64,000 nt of DNA from Rhodococcus oryzae. GTDB taxonomy: Bacteria; Actinomycetota; Actinomycetes; Mycobacteriales; Mycobacteriaceae. The position numbers and the translations under genes were made by a program. The notes below the pieces were generated by a model. The model was not told the DNA's origin, did no database searches, and worked only from the letters and a program-made list of their open reading frames with translations. The stretch lies in NCBI RefSeq assembly GCF_005049235.1, contig NZ_SUMD01000012.1, positions 62,001-126,000 of the forward strand, written 5' to 3'. Shown here in pieces: positions 37,278 through 45,470 of the stretch (the stretch's first letter is position 1; every line of letters starts with the position of its first letter).

Positions 37278-38200
37278 CGGTGCGCTCCGGGGGTGTGGGC
37301 GAGGTGGGTGAAGACGTCGTCGAGGCTGGGGGATGTCACGTCGAGGTCGGTGAGTTCGATGCCGCCGCGGTGCAGGTCGGCGACCAGTGCGGTCGCGGCG
37401 GTGGCATCGTCGACGGTGACCGACACCCGAGCCCGGTCGCCGTCGACCCGGTCGGTATCCGGGATGAACGGCAGATCGGCGATCTGGCCGGCGGGGATGG
37501 TGACGCTGAGGACCTTGCCGCCGACAATCCGTTTCAGCTCTGCGGGGGTGCCGCGGGCGGCGACCCTGCCCCGACTCAGAACCACGATGTGGTCGGCGAG
37601 CCGGTCGGCTTCCTCGAGGTACTGGGTGGTGAGCACGACCGTGGTGCCCGCGTCTGTCAGCTCGTCCACGACGTCCCATAGTCCGGCGCGTGCGAGGGGG
37701 TCCAGGCCCGTGGTCGGCTCGTCCAGGAACAGCACTGACGGGGACCCGACGAGGCTGGCGGCAAGATCGATCCGACGGCGCGAACCTCCGGAGAGTTCCC
37801 CGATCCGCCGGGTCGCGTAATCGTGCAACCCGAGCCGGTCGATCAGCGCGTCGGCCTGGGCGCGGGCGGTGCGCCGCAGCCCGGCCAGGCGGCCGATCAG
37901 CTCCAGGTTCTCCCGGGCGCTGAGGAATTCGTCGAGTCCGGCGTATTGGCCGGTGACCCCGATCCGGCGGCGCACCGCGGTGGCGTCACCGACCACATCG
38001 AGGCCCTCGATCTGTACGCGGCCGATGGTGGGCCGCACCAGGGTGGTCAACGTACGGATCAGGGTCGTCTTGCCGGCACCGTTGTGGCCGAGCACGCCGA
38101 GTGTCGTCCCGATGGCAGCTTCCAGGTCGACGCCGTCGAGGGCCCATGTTTTGCCGTAGGCGACATGCAGATCCTCGACCACGACGGCCGGGGCGCTCAT
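37274..38200 (-). CDS. ABC exporter ATPase (DrrA-like, daunorubicin resistance family)
   Basis: This 308-residue ATPase has Walker A GHNGAGKTT (about residues 38-46), the DrrA-type Q-loop TGQYAGLDEFLSARENL, signature LSGGSRRRIDLA, Walker B VLFLDEPTTGLDP and the C-terminal extension with SLDDVFTHL typical of drug exporters. The ATG at 38200 follows GGGGGTGTGCG and overlaps the stop of an 18-codon leader ORF. It forms an operon with the ABC-2 permease. Confidence 0.92.
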   Translation of the reverse strand: MSAPAVVVEDLHVAYGKTWALDGVDLEAAIGTTLGVLGHNGAGKTTLIRTLTTLVRPTIGRVQIEGLDVVGDATAVRRRIGVTGQYAGLDEFLSARENLELIGRLAGLRRTARAQADALIDRLGLHDYATRRIGELSGGSRRRIDLAASLVGSPSVLFLDEPTTGLDPLARAGLWDVVDELTDAGTTVVLTTQYLEEADRLADHIVVLSRGRVAARGTPAELKRIVGGKVLSVTIPAGQIADLPFIPDTDRVDGDRARVSVTVDDATAATALVADLHRGGIELTDLDVTSPSLDDVFTHLAHTPGAHR

Positions 38201-38253
38201 CGCACACCCCCACGGTGGTCTCCGGCGGGGCGGGCGGACAGGTGGGTGGTCAT
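38197..38253 (-). CDS. 18-residue leader ORF coupled to the ABC ATPase
   Basis: A short frame (MTTHLSARPAGDHRGGVR) starts at ATG 38253 with GAGAGGAAC 5 nt upstream. Its stop TGA overlaps the ATPase ATG as ATGA. The arrangement suggests that ribosomes translating the leader deliver or control translation of the exporter. It has no membrane segment or known motif. It may act only in cis. Confidence 0.5.
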   Translation of the reverse strand: MTTHLSARPAGDHRGGVR

Positions 38254-38310
38254 CGGAAGTTCCTCTCGGAAGGTGTGCTCCCACCCGGTGGTGGATAGGA
38301 GTCCGCTTCC

Positions 38311-38499
38311 TCAGACGAACCAGCGGCGCATTCGACGCATCTGCCGCCGAATCAGGTGGATCGAACGCAGGTTCCGGTGGTCAGGGTGCGGGTTCGGTGG
38401 TTCAGCGGGGCGTGCTGGCGGTGGCTTTAACGAGGGTGAAGACGCCGCGACCAGTCCGGCGCCGATCGCCACCGCGATCTGCCAAACCCTCAACTGCAC
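38311..38499 (-). CDS. Short membrane-anchored hypothetical protein
   Basis: A 62-codon frame starts at GTG 38499, about 10 nt after AGGAG. The N-terminus has one hydrophobic helix (WQIAVAIGAGLVAAS), followed by a Pro-rich linker and a strongly basic C-terminus (RRQMRRMRRWFV). It lies between the DUF202 pair and the ABC exporter, all on the same strand. The base composition is less biased than in the neighbours. The gene is tentative. Confidence 0.35.
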   Translation of the reverse strand: MQLRVWQIAVAIGAGLVAASSPSLKPPPARPAEPPNPHPDHRNLRSIHLIRRQMRRMRRWFV

Positions 38500-38673
38500 A
38501 CCTGGCGATCTCCTCTCAGCCGATCCGGAGCACGGCTGAGGCACGTATCCACGGCCACCACTACAGCCAGCCCACCGAAAGACCAATCGTCTGCAGGACG
38601 ACACCATTCGGGAATCGCGGCTCGACGTCGCGTCCCGCAAAGACCCTGGACCTCTTGGGTTCCCGAGCGAGTC

Positions 38674-38994
38674 TCAACGCGACACGCAGGCAACCACGAC
38701 CCCCACCCACAGCGCGCAACACAACACCGCCGCCGAAACCACAGCGACCGCGCGGGGGCTCACGCTGACATCGTCGCGCCTGCGCCGCGCCTTCACCAGG
38801 CTGACAACCACGACGACGAAGGCAGCGCAGGCCGAGACCACATACGGCAACGCCGTGAGACCCCACTCACGGCCGGCCGCCCCGTGCACGACGACCACCG
38901 CCGTGACGGCGGTGGCGGACAACGCGGTTCGGCGCCAGGCGAGCGCCGTTCGTTCCGCCTGCAGGCCAACGTCTCTCGGCGCCTGCGCACTCAC
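38674..38994 (-). CDS. DUF202-family small membrane protein (second of pair)
   Basis: This 106-residue protein has three hydrophobic helices and the DUF202 N-terminal motif LQAERTALAWRRTALSATA. GTG at 38994 overlaps the preceding DUF202 gene as GTGA, so the two are translated together. Function is unknown; the pair resembles YidG/YidH of enterobacteria, which are also adjacent. Confidence 0.82.
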   Translation of the reverse strand: MSAQAPRDVGLQAERTALAWRRTALSATAVTAVVVVHGAAGREWGLTALPYVVSACAAFVVVVVSLVKARRRRDDVSVSPRAVAVVSAAVLCCALWVGVVVACVSR

Positions 38995-39344
38995 GAGAAC
39001 ACAACCGCCGCGCCCGCCAACGCCGCGACGGCGAATGTCCCCGCGGCCAGGACCCGGATGAGGCCGAAATCCGGCAGGGGCGCGTCGCGCCGCATCGCCT
39101 TCTGAACCTTCCGCCAGTGCGAGAACGCACCGCCCGCGAGGGCGATGGAGAGGCCGATACAGCTCAGGGCGAGGGCGACGCGCGCGCCCGGGTTGTGGAA
39201 CGCGACGGCGAGCTGATCGACGGCCACGCCGCCCGCGAGCAGCCCCAGCGACGTGCGTATCCACGCCAGGAACGTCCGTTCGTTGGCAAGCGTGAATCGG
39301 TAGTCGGGTTCGCGTTCCTCGGCACCCGCTTCATCCGGCGACAC
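38991..39344 (-). CDS. DUF202-family small membrane protein (first of pair)
   Basis: This 117-residue protein has three transmembrane helices and the family signature TLANERTFLAWIRTSLGLLAGG; the rest includes FSHWRKVQKAMRRD in a cytoplasmic loop. It is the YidH-like member of the pair and lies upstream of the YidG-like gene. The role is unknown. Confidence 0.88.
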   Translation of the reverse strand: MSPDEAGAEEREPDYRFTLANERTFLAWIRTSLGLLAGGVAVDQLAVAFHNPGARVALALSCIGLSIALAGGAFSHWRKVQKAMRRDAPLPDFGLIRVLAAGTFAVAALAGAAVVFS

Positions 39345-39445
39345 CGAGACCTCCTTCTCTCCACTCCCCCGGCAAGGCCCTCTACCTGGACCTTCGCCAG
39401 GTAGCAGGAATCTCTCCCTGCCGGTCCACGGAGGCGGACAAGGGG

Positions 39446-39502
39446 GTTGACAATGACGTTTTCAACTTTGAGTATGTCATTTGCACTCGGAGCTTCCGAG
39501 TG
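39446..39502 (+). promoter_or_regulatory. Promoter with two inverted repeats before the DUF1214 gene
   Basis: TTGACA at 39447-39452 is a good -35; a -10 is less clear, in the region 39470-39478. The -35 is embedded in an imperfect 21-bp palindrome (39446-39466, arms GTTGA and TCAAC). A second, perfect repeat follows: CACTCGGA and TCCGAGTG separated by GCT (39484-39502). Both are candidate operators, most likely for the TetR regulator encoded at the end of the cassette. Confidence 0.5.
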
Positions 39503-39534
39503 AGAGGCATCACAGAAAACTTGGAGGAGGAAGC

Positions 39535-40737
39535 ATGACGGAACGCGTGGAATCGGTTCGCTCGGGCGCCCTGTTCGATCAGGTGGGCGAGGCGTGGCGT
39601 CAGTTCGGGCGCACCATCGTCTTCGATGACCCGGATACCGATACGCCCCTGCTGCGGGCGGAGGGTCTTCGTTTCGCCACCCGGTACCTGGCGGCAGGCG
39701 CCCTCCTGAGCATGGAACTGGCCGATCCGGCCTATCCGGAGTTCGGCCGCTGGGCAGACACCACCTGCAGCTGGGGCATCGACAACCCCGATGTGATCTA
39801 CACCCTCGCCGCGGTCAGCGGCGACCGCACCTACCGGATCCACGGCGACCGGGGCACTGCCCACTACTTCGACATCCAGGTCCACTCGCCGCACTTCTGC
39901 GAGGCACCCGACTACCGGATCAACTCCAATATCGACAGCCGCACCCTGACGGCCGGAACTGACGAGGCGTTCGAGCTACTCCTCGGTCCCGAGCGTCCGG
40001 CCGGCTACACCGGAAACTGGTTGACCATCGACACCGAGGCGGGCTCACTGTGCGTTCGACAGGTGTTCAGTGACTGGGCGACGGAGCGCCCAGCCAACCT
40101 CGTGATCGAGAGCGTGGATGCCGTCTACCCGCCGCCCGCCCCGCTGTCGGAGGCCGACGTCGCGGCGCGCGCCGAGCGGCTTGTTCGCTGGCTGGACAAG
40201 GCCGGATCCTATTGGGACAACATGTGCAAGCTGTCCCTCACAACCCCCGCCAACACCCTGGAATTCACTCCGCTCAGCGACAGCGCGTGGGGTGGCTTCC
40301 AGAATCAGGCATACGGCATGGGCAATTTCCGGTGCGCGCCCGACGAAGCGGTGATTCTGGAGTTCACTCCTCCGCAGTGCCACTACTGGAGCTTCGGTAC
40401 CGGGAACTGGTACTGGGAGACCGTCAACTGGTTCTCTCGCCAGTCCTCTCTCAATCATGCCCAGGCCCGCCTCGATGCGGACGGCGTCTTCCGTGCGGTC
40501 ATCTCCCACCAGGATCCGGGCGTGCCGAACTGGCTGGACACCGGCGGGCACACCCACGGCACCATCAACGGCCGCCTGCTGCTGACCGACAGTGTTCCGA
40601 ATCCGACCATGCGGCTCGTGCCCCTCGAGGACGTCCGGAAGTACCTGCCCTCGGAGACGCCGACCGTGACCCCTGCCGAGCGCACGGAGCAGATTCGGCT
40701 CCGCCGCCGGTCCGCACATCTCCGCAACAGCCACTAG
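39535..40737 (+). CDS. DUF1214-domain protein
   Basis: This 400-residue soluble protein has, in its C-terminal third, the DUF1214 pattern: GNFRCAPDEAVILEF, CHYWSFGTGNWYWETVNW, SLNHAQARLDADGVFRAVIS and DPGVPNWLDTGG. The N-terminal part is helical, then beta-rich. No biochemical activity is firmly assigned to the family. GGAGGAGG lies 5 nt upstream of the ATG at 39535. It is the first gene of a cassette with an MFS exporter and a TetR regulator, and may act on or sense the compound the MFS protein transports. Confidence 0.82.
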   Translation: MTERVESVRSGALFDQVGEAWRQFGRTIVFDDPDTDTPLLRAEGLRFATRYLAAGALLSMELADPAYPEFGRWADTTCSWGIDNPDVIYTLAAVSGDRTYRIHGDRGTAHYFDIQVHSPHFCEAPDYRINSNIDSRTLTAGTDEAFELLLGPERPAGYTGNWLTIDTEAGSLCVRQVFSDWATERPANLVIESVDAVYPPPAPLSEADVAARAERLVRWLDKAGSYWDNMCKLSLTTPANTLEFTPLSDSAWGGFQNQAYGMGNFRCAPDEAVILEFTPPQCHYWSFGTGNWYWETVNWFSRQSSLNHAQARLDADGVFRAVISHQDPGVPNWLDTGGHTHGTINGRLLLTDSVPNPTMRLVPLEDVRKYLPSETPTVTPAERTEQIRLRRRSAHLRNSH

Positions 40738-40839
40738 TACCGACCACCTCCGGGATCCCCCCACACCGAAGACCTGCGCGAACCTACACGCCCCTGACAG
40801 ATCGGGTTATCGGGTCCGCTTTACTGGATCGAGATCAAC

Positions 40840-42318
40840 ATGACTGAGACCACGACCAACAGACCTCCCCCACAACCCGGTGACGATCCGCCGATCAGTC
40901 GGCGGCAGCGCTGGCGATACGCCGCGGCGCTCGCGCTCATCGTGCTGATATCTGAGCTCGCGCCGATGGAGATCACCTTGGTGTATCCGGCGATTCCACA
41001 CATGACGCAGGATTTCCGCACCCTGCACCTCGGCTGGGTCCTGACGATGGTGAGTTTGGTCGCCGTGGTCAGCTTGCCGCTGGTCGGCAAACTCGCCGAC
41101 ACCTACGGCAAGAAGCGGGTGATGCTGAGCCTTGCCGTGCTCTTCTCCGTCGGCTCCCTGATCTGCGCGACGGCGGATTCGTTCCCTATGCTGCTGGCCG
41201 GCCGCGCCCTCCAGGGCACTGCGGGCGGGATGGTCGCGGTGTCCTACGCGCTGGTCCGCGACACCTTCCCGCGGCGCTGGGTCCCGGTCGCACTCGGCAC
41301 CGTGGCCGCCGGAATCGGCGTCAGCGCGCTCGCATCGCCGTTCGTCGCCGGCTGGTTCATCGACAACCACGGCTGGCAATCGCTGTTCTGGTTCATGCTC
41401 GGCTACGCCGTGCTGCTGATCCCGGTGGTGGCGGTGCTCGTGCCCGAGTCCTCGCTCCGACTCCATCAGCGACTGGACCTACTCGGCGTCGCACTGCTCG
41501 GATCGGGGGTCGGGCTGATCCTGGTCGGTGTCAGTCAGGGACCCAAATGGGGTTGGGTCAGCAGCGGGACGCTCGGGACACTGATCGGCGGGGCCGGGCT
41601 GCTCATCGCCTTCGTCGTCTGGGAGCTACGCGTCACCGCACCCGCCGTCGACCTCCGGCTGCTGGCCAGCGGTGCGCTGCGTTCCACACTGGTGGCCTAC
41701 CTGTTCATCGGGTTCATGATCGCCGGGTACGGGCTGCTCATGCCGCAGATGCTGCAGACCCCGGCCCAGGTCGGGATCACCTACGGCGTGGGGTTGACGG
41801 CGACAGCGCTCGCGTTGTGGACCTTTCCCACAGGCTTGCTCACCATGGTCTGTGGACCCCTCGGCGGCGCCGTCGCGCGCAGGAGAGGCGCCCGGCTCAC
41901 TCTCATCGGTGCCGTCTGCGCCATGATCACCGGCCTCGTCGCCGCCGCGGCGCTGCCCGAACAGCGTTGGCAGATCATGGTGATCTCCGCGGTCTTCGGC
42001 ATCGGAATGGGGCTGTACTACGCGTCCGGACCGAACCTGGTGATGGACGCCGTGCCTGCCGAGCAGAGTGCGGTGGGCGCGGCCATGCTCGGGGTGGTCG
42101 CCCAGCTCGGCAATGCGATCGCGGTGACGGTCCTCAGCGTGGTCATGGCACAGAACATCGCGAGCCAGAACCCCAAAACGGGACGAATCACCTACACGGA
42201 CACGGCATTCCAGCATTCCTTCATCCTCGCAGCGGTGGTCGGCCTCGCTGGCCTCGCTGTCGCTATGAAGATGCGACACGGCCGGGCCCCCGCCACAGGA
42301 GGTGCCGTAACGCACTGA
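40840..42318 (+). CDS. MFS drug transporter, DHA2 type
   Basis: This 492-residue protein has about 14 hydrophobic helices, the number expected for DHA2 (QacA-like) proton-driven exporters. Motif A appears as GKLADTYGKKRVMLSLAVL in the loop after helix 2, and the motif-C-like stretch is GTVAAGIGVSALASPFVAG. It lies between the DUF1214 gene and a TetR gene on the same strand, the usual arrangement of a regulated efflux pump. Confidence 0.9.
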   Translation: MTETTTNRPPPQPGDDPPISRRQRWRYAAALALIVLISELAPMEITLVYPAIPHMTQDFRTLHLGWVLTMVSLVAVVSLPLVGKLADTYGKKRVMLSLAVLFSVGSLICATADSFPMLLAGRALQGTAGGMVAVSYALVRDTFPRRWVPVALGTVAAGIGVSALASPFVAGWFIDNHGWQSLFWFMLGYAVLLIPVVAVLVPESSLRLHQRLDLLGVALLGSGVGLILVGVSQGPKWGWVSSGTLGTLIGGAGLLIAFVVWELRVTAPAVDLRLLASGALRSTLVAYLFIGFMIAGYGLLMPQMLQTPAQVGITYGVGLTATALALWTFPTGLLTMVCGPLGGAVARRRGARLTLIGAVCAMITGLVAAAALPEQRWQIMVISAVFGIGMGLYYASGPNLVMDAVPAEQSAVGAAMLGVVAQLGNAIAVTVLSVVMAQNIASQNPKTGRITYTDTAFQHSFILAAVVGLAGLAVAMKMRHGRAPATGGAVTH

Positions 42319-42376
42319 GCAGCGTCGAGCGAACGAGCCAACCGGCAATTCGACACCGCTCCTGGGACCGAACGCT

Positions 42377-43093
42377 ATGGCTATCCTCGACTTCGAGAAC
42401 GGCAATCTCGCCACAACCATGAGGACACACAAGGTGACTTCCGCAGACCAAGAGGCTGTGAACCCCATCGCTACCGCCGCCGTCGATCGGCTGTTCGACC
42501 GGCAGCGCGACGGATACCTCACGGAAGCGCAACGCCTCATCCGCGCTTGCAGCAGCCTCATCGCCGAAACCGGTCAGGTGGATCCCCCTGTCGCCGCGAT
42601 CCTCGAGCGGGCGGGCCTGGCAACCCGCGCGTTCTACCGGCTCTTCAACTCGAAGGAAGAGCTGATCATCGCCGTCCTGCAAGACGGCACCACCACGAAA
42701 ACCAGCTACGTCATCGAACGTATGTCGTCGGCGAGCACACCGCTCGAACGTGTCGATGCATGGGTTCGAGCCGTCGTCCTCCCCTATACCCAGGATGTAT
42801 TGCAGGGGTATCGAGCAATCCTGCTCCACACCTACCGGTGGGAGACGATGTTTCCCACCGAACTCGCAGCGATGCGCGAGCAGCTCCTGCAGCCGCTGGT
42901 TCACGCAATAGCCGACCTCCGCGGTGACGACGACCCGAAGAACGCTCAGACCGCGGCCGAGATCATTTTCGATGCATTCTTCGGCGTCGCCTGCCGCGCA
43001 GAAGCACAAAGGCGGCTGGTCGATCCCGACGAGGTCACCGCCCTCACCCGGATGGCCACGCTCATCGCCACGTCATTCAGCGCCACGGAGTGA
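42377..43093 (+). CDS. TetR-family transcriptional regulator
   Basis: This TetR-type repressor of up to 238 residues has a helix-turn-helix at about 50-95 (IRACSSLIAETGQVDPPVAAILERAGLATRAFYRLFNSKEEL) and a helical ligand domain. None of the candidate starts has a clear RBS: ATG 42377, ATG 42419 or GTG 42434 (the last with AGGA 8 nt upstream). It probably controls the DUF1214/MFS genes through the repeats at 39446-39502. A hairpin follows the gene. Confidence 0.85.
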   Translation: MAILDFENGNLATTMRTHKVTSADQEAVNPIATAAVDRLFDRQRDGYLTEAQRLIRACSSLIAETGQVDPPVAAILERAGLATRAFYRLFNSKEELIIAVLQDGTTTKTSYVIERMSSASTPLERVDAWVRAVVLPYTQDVLQGYRAILLHTYRWETMFPTELAAMREQLLQPLVHAIADLRGDDDPKNAQTAAEIIFDAFFGVACRAEAQRRLVDPDEVTALTRMATLIATSFSATE

Positions 43094-43169
43094 ACGACTA
43101 GTCACCTCGGGGTAACCCTCGTCAGTTCGACCTGACGACGGAGCAATCGCAACGCACAACTCTTCCATG

Positions 43170-43191
43170 CTTGGCCGCATCTGCGGCCAAG
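43170..43191 (+). terminator. Hairpin between TetR and first porin gene
   Basis: CTTGGCCGCA and TGCGGCCAAG form a 10-bp perfect repeat with two bases between, followed by TCTCTTCGG. It is 77 nt after the TetR stop and 64 nt before the porin start. It is either the terminator of the TetR transcript or an operator of the porin promoter. Confidence 0.55.
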
Positions 43192-43255
43192 TCTCTTCGG
43201 CGATCGCTTTTGCATTGTCGAAGCCCAGAACTCCACCCACAGTGAGAAGGAACCC

Positions 43256-43945
43256 ATGAATTCGAACTATTCCCGTGGGCGCCGTGGCGCCCACCGCGCC
43301 CGCGCAACGTGTCTCCGTGCAGGCGCAAGCGCCGCCGCAACACTGGCGATCGGCCTGATGTCGACCGGTGCGGCGCAGGCCGACACGTTCGTGCCGCTGC
43401 CCGACGGGCAGAAGGCCGGACCGGGAGCGGTCGTCTCCCGCACCGGCGAGAGCGCCCTGATCTCCCCGTCGCTCGCCGCCAACGGCGCAGGCCGCACCGC
43501 CTGGGTCTCCGGCACCGTCACCGCCGACGTCACCGGCATCACCAAGGAGGGCGAGGCAGGACCGTTCAACGCCGCCGCGAACACCCCCGGCACCAACAAC
43601 TCCTCCACACACGGCATCTCGCGGATCAGCACCGGCTACATCGTCGGCTGCCAGGTCGACATCACCGGCCTCGGCGGCTCGATCGGCGCCTCGATGGACC
43701 TCTCGGGACCGTCGGTGTCGGGTTCGCTGACCGTCCCGGTCTCCGCCGGCCAGGTCAAGTTCGTCAGCGTCGCAGGCAAGGACATCAAGAAGAACGGCAA
43801 ATACTCCGTCCAGTACCAGGACACCCAGCTCGAGATCCAGAACTGCGGCGGCTTCGCCCAGGCCCGCTCCTACACAGTGGTCGAGATCGTCGGCAACGAC
43901 TACTCCAAGACCACCCTGTACGGCCAGCCCTTCAGCATCGGCTAG
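43256..43945 (+). CDS. MspA/Nfp-family porin, type A, copy 1
   Basis: This outer-membrane channel-forming protein of 229 residues has a long signal peptide cleaved near QADTF (about residue 43) and a mature beta-rich chain of about 187 residues. Family segments are GRTAWVSGT, GYIVGCQVDI, AQARSYTVVEI and the end TLYGQPFSIG. Two cysteines (VGCQ, QNCGG) could pair; MspA itself has none to my recollection. In Nocardia, NfpA and NfpB form a hetero-oligomeric channel, and this gene with the next is arranged likewise. The RBS is AAGGAA. Its signal peptide differs strongly from that of copy 2 although the mature proteins are almost identical. Confidence 0.9.
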   Translation: MNSNYSRGRRGAHRARATCLRAGASAAATLAIGLMSTGAAQADTFVPLPDGQKAGPGAVVSRTGESALISPSLAANGAGRTAWVSGTVTADVTGITKEGEAGPFNAAANTPGTNNSSTHGISRISTGYIVGCQVDITGLGGSIGASMDLSGPSVSGSLTVPVSAGQVKFVSVAGKDIKKNGKYSVQYQDTQLEIQNCGGFAQARSYTVVEIVGNDYSKTTLYGQPFSIG

Positions 43946-43992
43946 CACAGTCCACACCCGAACTTGAAACCTGAACCCTCAAAGGGGAATTC

Positions 43993-44670
43993 ATGAACAC
44001 CAGCAAGAACGGCCTGCGTCGCGGACTCAAGATCGCGAGCGCAGGCAGCGCCGCCGCCATCGCCCTCGGCTTCTTCTCCGCGGGCGCGGCAAACGCCGAC
44101 ACCCTCGTCCCGCTACCCGACGGCACGATCACCGAGACCCTCGTCGACGGCACCGTCGTCACCATCACCCGCACCGGCGAGTCCGCCAACATCTCCCCGT
44201 CCATGGGTGCGACCCCGCTGCACCGCAACGTCTGGGTCTCCGGCAGCGCCAAGGTCGAGGTCTCCGGCGGCGGCGCCGGCACCATCCAGCCCGGCTACAT
44301 AGTCGCCTGCCAACTCACCCTCGGCGGCAAGACCGGCACCGACGGCAGCATGAAGCGCGACTGGGAGGGCGAGGCGATCAAGACCGCGCCCGACTCGGCA
44401 AAGGCCGCCGGCAACCTGTCCATCGGACCCGGCCAGGCCGTGGACTACAAGATCCTCGACCTCGAACTCGCCGACGCCTTCGGCGCCGAACAGCACCGCG
44501 CCGCAAACCCCTACAAGGGCAAGGGCAGCGTCACCTGGGCCGACTCCACCCTCGGCGTCAGCGGCTGCGCCGGCTACGCCCAGGCCCGCTCCTACGTCAA
44601 GGTCACCGTCAACACCGCAAACGTGACCAGCAACGTCACCCTCTGGGGACAGCCGTTCAGCATCGGCTGA
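43993..44670 (+). CDS. MspA/Nfp-family porin, type B, copy 1
   Basis: This 225-residue porin subunit has a Sec signal peptide (cleavage near ANADTLV, residue 34). The mature chain has HRNVWVSGSAKVEV, GYIVACQLTL, GCAGYAQARSYVKV and the conserved end LWGQPFSIG. It differs from type A in the central loop, which is longer and charged here. It lies 47 nt downstream of the type A gene with its own RBS (AAGGGGA), and the two are probably co-transcribed and co-assembled into one channel across the mycolate outer membrane. Confidence 0.9.
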   Translation: MNTSKNGLRRGLKIASAGSAAAIALGFFSAGAANADTLVPLPDGTITETLVDGTVVTITRTGESANISPSMGATPLHRNVWVSGSAKVEVSGGGAGTIQPGYIVACQLTLGGKTGTDGSMKRDWEGEAIKTAPDSAKAAGNLSIGPGQAVDYKILDLELADAFGAEQHRAANPYKGKGSVTWADSTLGVSGCAGYAQARSYVKVTVNTANVTSNVTLWGQPFSIG

Positions 44671-44798
44671 CCCCACCGAAGAACGCACCCGGACCCCTCG
44701 GCCGCGCCCCTCACACGACCGAACCCGGGTGGCGCCGAGCTCGACGGCGCCGCGGCTCCTGGCCTGCCCCTGGCCCATGAACCACGACCCGGCCACAA

Positions 44799-44842
44799 CG
44801 CGACTGTGCGCGAGGTTCCTCGAAACCTCGCGCACAGTCGCG
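44799..44842. terminator. 19-bp perfect hairpin at the porin cluster centre
   Basis: A perfect 19-bp stem (44799-44817 with 44824-44842, 6-nt loop CCTCGA) lies between the first porin pair and the convergent membrane protein gene. It is the longest perfect hairpin I found in the window and probably terminates transcription from both sides. Confidence 0.8.
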
Positions 44843-44890
44843 TGTCACAGATCTACCTCAGAACCAGCGAATCACCGTCGACCGAAGCGT

Positions 44891-45400
44891 TCACCGCGGC
44901 GCAGAGACGTCGGCCTGCATGATATTCGCGCGACTGAGGACTACCGGGACCCACAGCGCGGTGAGGGCGGCCATCCCCGCCCACGTGAGGATCAGCCCGT
45001 ATTCGATTCCGGTTGGGCGGATTCCGGGCGGCAGGCTCTGTTGCGACCAGTAGCCGAGCAGTCCGATCACCGTCCCCACACCCGTTCCCATCACCGCTAT
45101 CTGCGCGATGGCCCATCGTCGTGACCAGGTGCCCAGCATCGAGACGGCGACCCCGAAGATCACGACGAACACGATGAACAGCCGCAGTGGCGCGGGCGTC
45201 GCGACATGTTCCGGGTTGGGCCCTCCCGCGAGTACGGCCCACGCCGGCAGCGACCCCGCGTGGGGAAGCGCGAGGCCAACCGTCAGAACGAGGACCACCG
45301 CGGTGATCGCCGGGCGGCGCCACCCGGCCACGAACTCTCGGGTGACTCGATTCTCGATCTCGCGGAAGTCGGCACGGTAGTGGGACAGATCGTCGGTCAC
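44891..45400 (-). CDS. Four-helix membrane protein within the porin cluster
   Basis: This 169-residue protein has four hydrophobic segments (about residues 30-48, 72-95, 100-120 and 133-155) and a charged N-terminus (DDLSHYRADFREIENRV). The GTG at 45400 is set by GGAGGACGTC immediately upstream. It lies 70 nt downstream of the type B copy 2 gene on the same strand, after a hairpin, and may be read through at a low level. I do not recognise the family. Its place at the axis of the inverted porin pairs suggests a link with porin biogenesis or the same uptake process. Confidence 0.75.
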   Translation of the reverse strand: MTDDLSHYRADFREIENRVTREFVAGWRRPAITAVVLVLTVGLALPHAGSLPAWAVLAGGPNPEHVATPAPLRLFIVFVVIFGVAVSMLGTWSRRWAIAQIAVMGTGVGTVIGLLGYWSQQSLPPGIRPTGIEYGLILTWAGMAALTALWVPVVLSRANIMQADVSAPR

Positions 45401-45426
45401 GACGTCCTCCTTGGATCGATACCGGT

Positions 45427-45459
45427 GAGGCGACCCACCAGGGACTGGCGGGCCGCCTC
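45427..45459 (-). terminator. Hairpin after porin type B copy 2
   Basis: GAGGCG pairs with CGCCTC, then CCC with GGG and CCAG with CTGG, interrupted by single mismatches, around a GGA loop. It begins 12 nt after the porin stop and lies before the downstream membrane protein gene, so termination is probably partial. Confidence 0.55.
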
Positions 45460-45470
45460 GACTCATCGGG

